From Owenia fusiformis (taxonomy: Eukaryota > Annelida > Polychaeta > Sabellida > Oweniidae), in contig CAIIXF020000337.1 of NCBI GenBank assembly GCA_903813345.2, forward strand, positions 1 to 21,992: DNA of 21,992 nucleotides. Direction: 5' to 3'. The position numbers and the translations under genes were made by a program. Below the pieces are notes generated by a model. That model saw nothing but the letters and a program-made list of their open reading frames with translations. It ran no database searches and had not been told where the DNA came from. This document shows positions 19,901 to 21,992 of this stretch, piece after piece (the first letter of the stretch is position 1; every line of letters begins with the position of its first letter).

Positions 19901-21992
19901 CATATTCTGTGCGAATACGTTGATTTTGTTTCTCTTGGGACTCAGGATTAGTGTCATATTTGGCCTTTTGGTACCCTTTCATATATTCCTTTTGCTTTTC
20001 GGGTGTTTGTTTATAATTAATTTTACTTTCCATTATTTTGGTTTCCCTATAATCTTCCGATTCTTTGTATATCATTCTTTGATGTTCTTTTTTACCCTCA
20101 GAGACATCCTTGTTTTCATTATATTGCTGTTTGTTTTTTAAATTCTGTGCTCTTTTTCTTAATTCCTTCTTTGAACGCTTTGGAGTTTTAGTTTCAGCTG
20201 AAGAAATATTTGAGATTTTTTTGTTGGAATCAGTTTCAAAACTATCTAATTTCATTCTTTTACTTAATTGGGGTATATGAGGCTTTGATGACTCGAGATT
20301 GCTTCTTTCTTCAGTAAGAATTTTTGTTTCATTGCTTGCCTGCATAGGTTTTTCCTGAACTTTTGTCACTACATCATAATGAAGTTCACCAGAATGATTG
20401 AGGTAAAGTTGTCTATTATATGTATCGCCATAAACTGTCCATCTATCATAGCTATAAGTCAGTATTTTGACTTCAAACAAATGGCAACAAGCTACTATTT
20501 CTATCTGTGTCCCTATTGAATGCATCGTTTTGCTCATTATTTGATTCTCTAATTCTTCTGGAGTAATTCCAAGGGTTTTATTGATGTATTGCTTGCAAAC
20601 TGGACCACTTTTATGATCAACAATAAGTTGCCTAATTTGTTCGTGATTATCTTCTGTATTAGTCATGGAATATGAAATGGCTCTAAAAAGGCAGTCACCG
20701 TCATCTTTAACTTTTTTCAAAGATTTCTGTTTCGGAAAAGAGTGGAGTATTTCGATATCTTGTTTGGCATCAGCACGCATTTCTTTACGCTTCAAATTAA
20801 ATCGTTTAGCAATCTCTATTTTTTGTGCCTTGTTGAGAGGAATAAAGTATCCAATAGGAATTTCTTTTTCACTACCTGGTATATTCATCACGTCATCATC
20901 TTCTTTAATTATTATTGGATTTGTGTTCATATTTTCTTTACATGGCCTTTTCTTCACTGATTGATCCAATTGTTCATTTTGACTGCATTTTCCTAATAAA
21001 TCACTTTCACTTGATAACTTCTCAGAAAAATTTAGTTTCCTTTTTGTCGATTTTGATTTAACTTTGCAATCAAATTTCTTCATTTCTTCAGGTTCATTCT
21101 TTCCTGGATCATTTCGACATTTAATCTTGCTCGATAAAGTAGACTGTTTCACAGCTTTACATTCATAAAGCATTATAGCGTCAACAATAAAAACGTTTTT
21201 TGTATCTGCTCTGTGTTGAATGCATTCTGCTAAGGACTCAGCTGTGTTCCATATTAACATCGTGATGGTTTCCAAAACGTTTGACTTATGAACAGTTGCT
21301 TTTCCAAATTCATGAATTCTGCCCTGTTTATCTCTACAGTGAGGATCGAATGAATAATACATGGTGGTGTCTCCCTTCTTTCTTTTTGTGACACACATTG
21401 TTGTATTAAGGAATGTTACTAGACAAGAGTCATGATCAGTGAGAGCTTGGTCTATAGCTTCGTGTATTGTCAACCCATGTTCATCTTCATCGTAGTTCCA
21501 ATATTCCAACTGTCCTTGTATTGGAGTAGATCTGTATGTGAATGTCTTATCATTGCAACTAACGGTTTCTGGAATATCGTATATACTGAGGTAGCCAGTG
21601 GGAGTTCGATTTTCTGTTATTATTCTTGTGTAAAGAATATTGCCTCTGTATAGAACGTCATCAATGAATGGAGCATCGATATGGCGATATGCTTCACTTT
21701 CTGACATCATTAAATAAGTCAAGGAATTTGCGAAACATTGTTTGCCTCCACCGATATCCTCAAATACATCATCATTCTGGGCCAAAGTTCCCTGTACTAC
21801 ATCATGGACTTTCAGTATTTCTGAGCCTATCACATCAGTAATGACATCATAATGGTTTTGAGTAGAGTGATCTAGATATATACATCTGTTTTCAAACTCT
21901 CTGCCAAATACTGACCAGCTGTTCATTCTATCATAGGTTGTTATTTTCATTTGGAATAAATGACAGGCAGCAGCTATTTCGATGTCAGTTCC
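13944..21992 (-). CDS. Helitron (Helentron-type) Rep-helicase-endonuclease polyprotein, 5' partial
   Basis: This single intronless frame of about 2,680 codons encodes the transposase of a rolling-circle transposon. Counting from the methionine at 21950, the order is: OTU C-terminal part (to 40), Cys-protease-like domain (64-265), complete OTU (408-532), 18-residue repeats (661-868), cysteine-rich module (895-1042), Helitron-like N and HUH Rep (1200-1620), PIF1 helicase (1945-2415) and EEP endonuclease (2445-2660). Rep nicks and joins DNA, and the helicase unwinds it during rolling-circle transposition. The C-terminal endonuclease places the element in the Helentron/Helitron2 group. The frame stays open through the right edge, and the 14 upstream codons (GTDIEIAAACHLFQ) match the second OTU, so 21950 is an internal methionine and the true start is outside. 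No stop or frameshift interrupts it, suggesting a young copy. It stands alone, with a satellite array downstream. Confidence 0.93.
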   Translation of the reverse strand, partial: GTDIEIAAACHLFQMKITTYDRMNSWSVFGREFENRCIYLDHSTQNHYDVITDVIGSEILKVHDVVQGTLAQNDDVFEDIGGGKQCFANSLTYLMMSESEAYRHIDAPFIDDVLYRGNILYTRIITENRTPTGYLSIYDIPETVSCNDKTFTYRSTPIQGQLEYWNYDEDEHGLTIHEAIDQALTDHDSCLVTFLNTTMCVTKRKKGDTTMYYSFDPHCRDKQGRIHEFGKATVHKSNVLETITMLIWNTAESLAECIQHRADTKNVFIVDAIMLYECKAVKQSTLSSKIKCRNDPGKNEPEEMKKFDCKVKSKSTKRKLNFSEKLSSESDLLGKCSQNEQLDQSVKKRPCKENMNTNPIIIKEDDDVMNIPGSEKEIPIGYFIPLNKAQKIEIAKRFNLKRKEMRADAKQDIEILHSFPKQKSLKKVKDDGDCLFRAISYSMTNTEDNHEQIRQLIVDHKSGPVCKQYINKTLGITPEELENQIMSKTMHSIGTQIEIVACCHLFEVKILTYSYDRWTVYGDTYNRQLYLNHSGELHYDVVTKVQEKPMQASNETKILTEERSNLESSKPHIPQLSKRMKLDSFETDSNKKISNISSAETKTPKRSKKELRKRAQNLKNKQQYNENKDVSEGKKEHQRMIYKESEDYRETKIMESKINYKQTPEKQKEYMKGYQKAKYDTNPESQEKQNQRIRTEYDTYLDFKEKHKKYMKEYGQEKYVTNFEFKERQKEYMKKYEKEKYETNSEFKEKQRQRIRTEYDTNPEFKEKQKQRIRTEYDTNPEFKEKQKQRIRTKYDTNPEFKEKQKQRIRTEYDTNPEFKEKQKQRIRTEYDTNPEFKEKQKQRIRTEYDTNPEFKEKQKQHIRTEYDSNPEFKENKKQHSKKDYLAKRSNLSEFNNALQRFRNIISDGLTYVCTVCQKLLFRHQVVKYNHDKLNKRKNIRENATKCISDTYVHIKDNTCQANCSLCNSPKSETWICHNCFIYLKKGEMPLTANCNKMSVPHVPDELKCLNELEQHLVALRLPFMKIVHLPKGGQFGMKGPVISVASDIIDTITSLPRPLHDEELIQVKLKRKLQYDGHHMYKTISMTKVKRALLYLTENNPLYKTITISSDFQGIVPDYLLDIADRNIPSTSFNNEQKSKSTSKLNKQMNKESEDESEMITSEITNESVGVLFDTCLQPSNIGQEMLDLHMDSIYSVAPGENKRPLPILQEQNNEAMSFPTLFPDGTNTLSQTRTKEIKAAKYFGNRLFSADLRFAQNSQYIFYAQYTSELKKIIESVSFSLKKGTQSKSDGSQIQLDDILNREKSEALTRKSVGYHYLQPIRGTPPFWQREQMNLFAMIRQLGSPTWFCSFSCADLRWDEFIQTILNQNNDTRLPTELSKTEKCALIKDNPVTVARLFDFRWTRFLKEIIMSPSEPIGKVKDFWWRYEFQMRGSPHVHCLFWIEDAPNCETASQSDIEEFIGQYVTCELPNEDEDPELYHIVSEVQAHSKNHSKSCKKKGTTCRFNFPKPPSSKTFIASNDNSENSMTTEKAKNILVALKDLILSHDCSELSLDQIFEKALPGLTQKEYQKAQCTLAKSKKVILKRDAKEMWINNYNADLLRAWNANIDIQYPVDIFAVVVYIISYVSKGETEMSKNLQAASDEAKEQNASASKAMKAIGYRYMKHREISVQEAVYRGSNMKIKQASRSTIFLPVGNNPMKMSLPLSILQMKKTDKLFLPTIIDKYLGRPSTTEFNNMCLAEFASKYVWSSTLKKKLETEDDKDQNEVLDIDTETTSKMNDCKVMKLNGELGYIQKRTKRYAIIRYPNFSRENNSEEYFHSMLQLFMPYRNEKEFKQNGCDTYEKHVLTSSILHDNQTIKVSDIVDKNKCLYDISGDKLSDAVDQLNNEGTYDDAWSNIAPEQEINRYESIMDKEPDENGHIEEGDIPEIDYIDEKEKSKPKSSNCLVELQKCTPSTSDIMPLLRQLNSKQKQIYYLVRKWCLEKAKWCSKKCSVKNPDPLFLHVCGCAGTGKSHLIKCIQYTSTRIFQTYGDQELKNAISTLLTAPTGTSAFNINGNTVHSAFHIVTKNKSKKNKNTNDFEYIPLGQELIAKVRPQLENLQNLVIDEISMVSIELLNYVDGRLGQIKRTDEKFGNTSILAFGDFMQLPPVIQKILIKEYPHIYNPFDLFKKIELTEIMRQKDDIEYAEVLGRIRVLKKTEKLSNEDDRFFRQIAKKTPPKDCLRAYATRKLRDEYNMSRLKEICKANNKTIHHIKADDYFKRNGQTWEKTDKAPHYLSETFDQEITLSEGANVLLIKNVAVADGLVNGVFGVVTHIEYKDEKDNMPQAVWVRFNDIRVGKKYKYDHPSSKYPGSVRIEPAEDQVGQYLRRQIPLILSYSCTIHKLQGATCKELTVSMKGMFKGGMAYVAFSRVTSAKGLYLLDYDPELIYCDGEMLNNLNRMPMYDMPTNPEPDSNDLTIAFHNIQGLVAHIEDAKVNNELLSSDIICLCETWLYRDDTSPALFLPHFEKPYVKTRPNISTHNGGIAIYHSNGMYHIHIESLIVKTEPKIEHVVTYVENLAVVTIYKQPTCNVSEFVCALENLIHCVTLRTKRIILIGDFNEDLHNDELHPIHHNLVVINSFSQLICESTTEKLTCIDHVYVKGIRPNKLKAFVEPTYYSYHEMLKVIVLNEKENWDCW
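13971..14618 (-). other. EEP / AP-type endonuclease domain
   Basis: Residues 2445-2660 include FHNIQG (Asn2453), CLCETWL (Glu2480), GGIAIYH, GDFN (Asp2588, Asn2590) and CIDHVYV (Asp2627), the metal-binding and catalytic series of the exonuclease-endonuclease-phosphatase fold. The final motif, usually Ser-Asp-His, reads Ser2649-Tyr2650-His2651, so the Asp that supports the catalytic His is replaced. This type of domain at the C-terminus defines Helentron-like elements. Confidence 0.85.
14706..16118 (-). other. PIF1-family superfamily 1 helicase domain
   Basis: Motifs appear in order: Walker A GCAGTGKS at 1995-2002, TAPTGTSA at 2033-2040, Walker B IDEISM with Asp2095 and Glu2096, GDFMQLPP at 2131-2138, LTEIMRQ at 2163-2169, TIHKLQGAT at 2370-2378, and YVAFSRVTS at 2396-2404. 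None is damaged, so ATP-driven unwinding should be intact. Confidence 0.95.
17091..18353 (-). other. Helitron-like N domain and HUH Rep nuclease
   Basis: Residues 1200-1300 show SFPTLFPDG, KYFGNRLFSADLRFA and YIFYAQ, and 1314-1346 show PFWQREQ and AMIRQLGSPTWF, all typical of Helitron_like_N. The metal-binding HUH motif is RGSPHVHCLFW with His1424 and His1426. The nicking motif is YIISYVSK with Tyr1610, Tyr1614 and Lys1617, so both tyrosines expected of Helitron Rep are kept. C1484 and C1491 before RFNFP are the usual cysteines between the two motifs. Confidence 0.92.
18825..19268 (-). other. Cysteine-rich zinc-binding module, DUF6570-like
   Basis: Residues 895-1042 contain C900-x2-C903, C933, C946, C950-x2-C953 and C963-x2-C966, followed by CN-x4-P, LNELEQHLVALRLPF and KGGQFGMKGPVISV. 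This combination is the pattern I associate with the domain that precedes the Helitron-like N domain in many animal elements. It probably binds zinc and DNA. Confidence 0.7.
19347..19970 (-). repeat. 18-residue (54-bp) tandem repeats inside the CDS
   Basis: Residues 743-868 are seven copies of an 18-residue unit around YDTNPEFKEKQKQRIR, nearly identical at DNA level (19347-19724). Older diverged copies extend to residue 661. The unit is highly charged and likely helical, since 18 residues make five helical turns. It separates the protease region from the Rep region. Copy number is probably variable between alleles. Confidence 0.92.
20355..20729 (-). other. OTU domain 2, complete
   Basis: Residues 408-532 carry the canonical OTU start DDGDCLFRAIS, with Asp417 and nucleophile Cys420, and the end LHYDVV with His524. 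Between them are an IEIVACCHLF strand-helix and a WTVYG segment typical of OTU proteases. All three catalytic positions are present, so the domain may be an active deubiquitinase. OTU domains are a known accessory of Helitrons in plants and animals. Confidence 0.9.
21156..21761 (-). other. C76/tegument-type cysteine protease-like domain
   Basis: Residues 64-265 start with GGGKQCFANSL, giving a candidate nucleophile Cys72 preceded by Gln71. They contain FDPHCRD with Asp202-Pro-His204, and end in a hydrophobic strand (NVFIVDAIML). The order Cys, then Asp-x-His about 130 residues later, matches the architecture of the C76 deubiquitinase fold known from large DNA-virus tegument proteins and from some transposon-encoded proteins. 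The assignment rests on motif order and length only. If correct, it would cleave ubiquitin or a ubiquitin-like modifier. Confidence 0.6.
21831..21992 (-). other. OTU domain 1, C-terminal part only
   Basis: Residues -14 to 40 relative to the methionine at 21950 align with 479-531 of the same protein at about 50% identity by eye. Shared features are GT-x-IEI, ACHLF, K-I-x-TY and the terminal HYDV, whose His33 is the likely catalytic histidine of an OTU cysteine protease. The catalytic Asp/Cys half lies beyond the window. Confidence 0.8.

Noticed and set aside
19334-20141. Long frames opposite to or overlapping the 54-bp repeats (minus 145 codons, plus 182 and 262 codons)
   Set aside because: They are shadows of the repetitive coding tract in other frames; the Helitron frame explains this DNA.
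14416-21653. Other frames within the Helitron coding region
   Set aside because: They are short and antisense or shifted, with no domains of their own.

Overview
The window is nuclear DNA from a eukaryote, most likely an invertebrate animal; a mollusc is plausible but unproven. It is AT-rich and packed with several families of tandem repeats. Its only convincing gene is one very long intronless minus-strand reading frame encoding a rolling-circle transposon (Helitron) protein of the Helentron/Helitron2 type, meaning a Rep-helicase with a C-terminal AP-like endonuclease. No host gene, tRNA, rRNA or CRISPR array was found.

Layout, left to right. Positions 124-523 hold a GC-richer nested fold-back (MITE-like) element with 56-bp ends. 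Positions 526-1154 are a ~75-bp tandem array that ends in a GC-rich hairpin (1155-1181) and an ATT microsatellite. Positions 1320-3205 are a diverged ~350-440-bp tandem repeat dense in AGGTCA half-sites, with a C/A-only low-complexity tract near its right end. Positions 3206-5139 are AT-rich with no recognisable gene. Positions 5140-8334 are a second array (core period ~96 bp, with ATGGT/ACCAT dyads and strong hairpins), interrupted at about 6107-6550 by a small insertion with short inverted ends. Positions 8335-13800 are a third array with a ~154-bp monomer; its core is homogenised and contains higher-order duplications of 951 bp and about 1.26 kb. At 13831-13914 there is a decayed fragment of a Helitron endonuclease. 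Positions 13944-21992 hold the large coding region, which stays open to the right edge.

The Helitron protein reads, N to C: the end of a first OTU cysteine-protease domain (its start lies outside the window), a second Cys...Asp-x-His protease-like domain resembling the C76/tegument-type deubiquitinase fold, a complete OTU domain, a charged tract of 18-residue repeats, a cysteine-rich zinc-binding module (DUF6570-like), a Helitron-like N domain with HUH nuclease and two-tyrosine motif, a PIF1-family helicase with all main motifs, and an EEP/AP-type endonuclease. The Rep and helicase would carry out rolling-circle transposition and the endonuclease is thought to assist nicking; the three protease-like domains suggest interference with host ubiquitin signalling, which is inference. 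The intact 8-kb frame points to a recently active copy. The endonuclease relic just beyond the stop codon and the adjoining satellite suggest insertion next to, or rearrangement with, an older relative.
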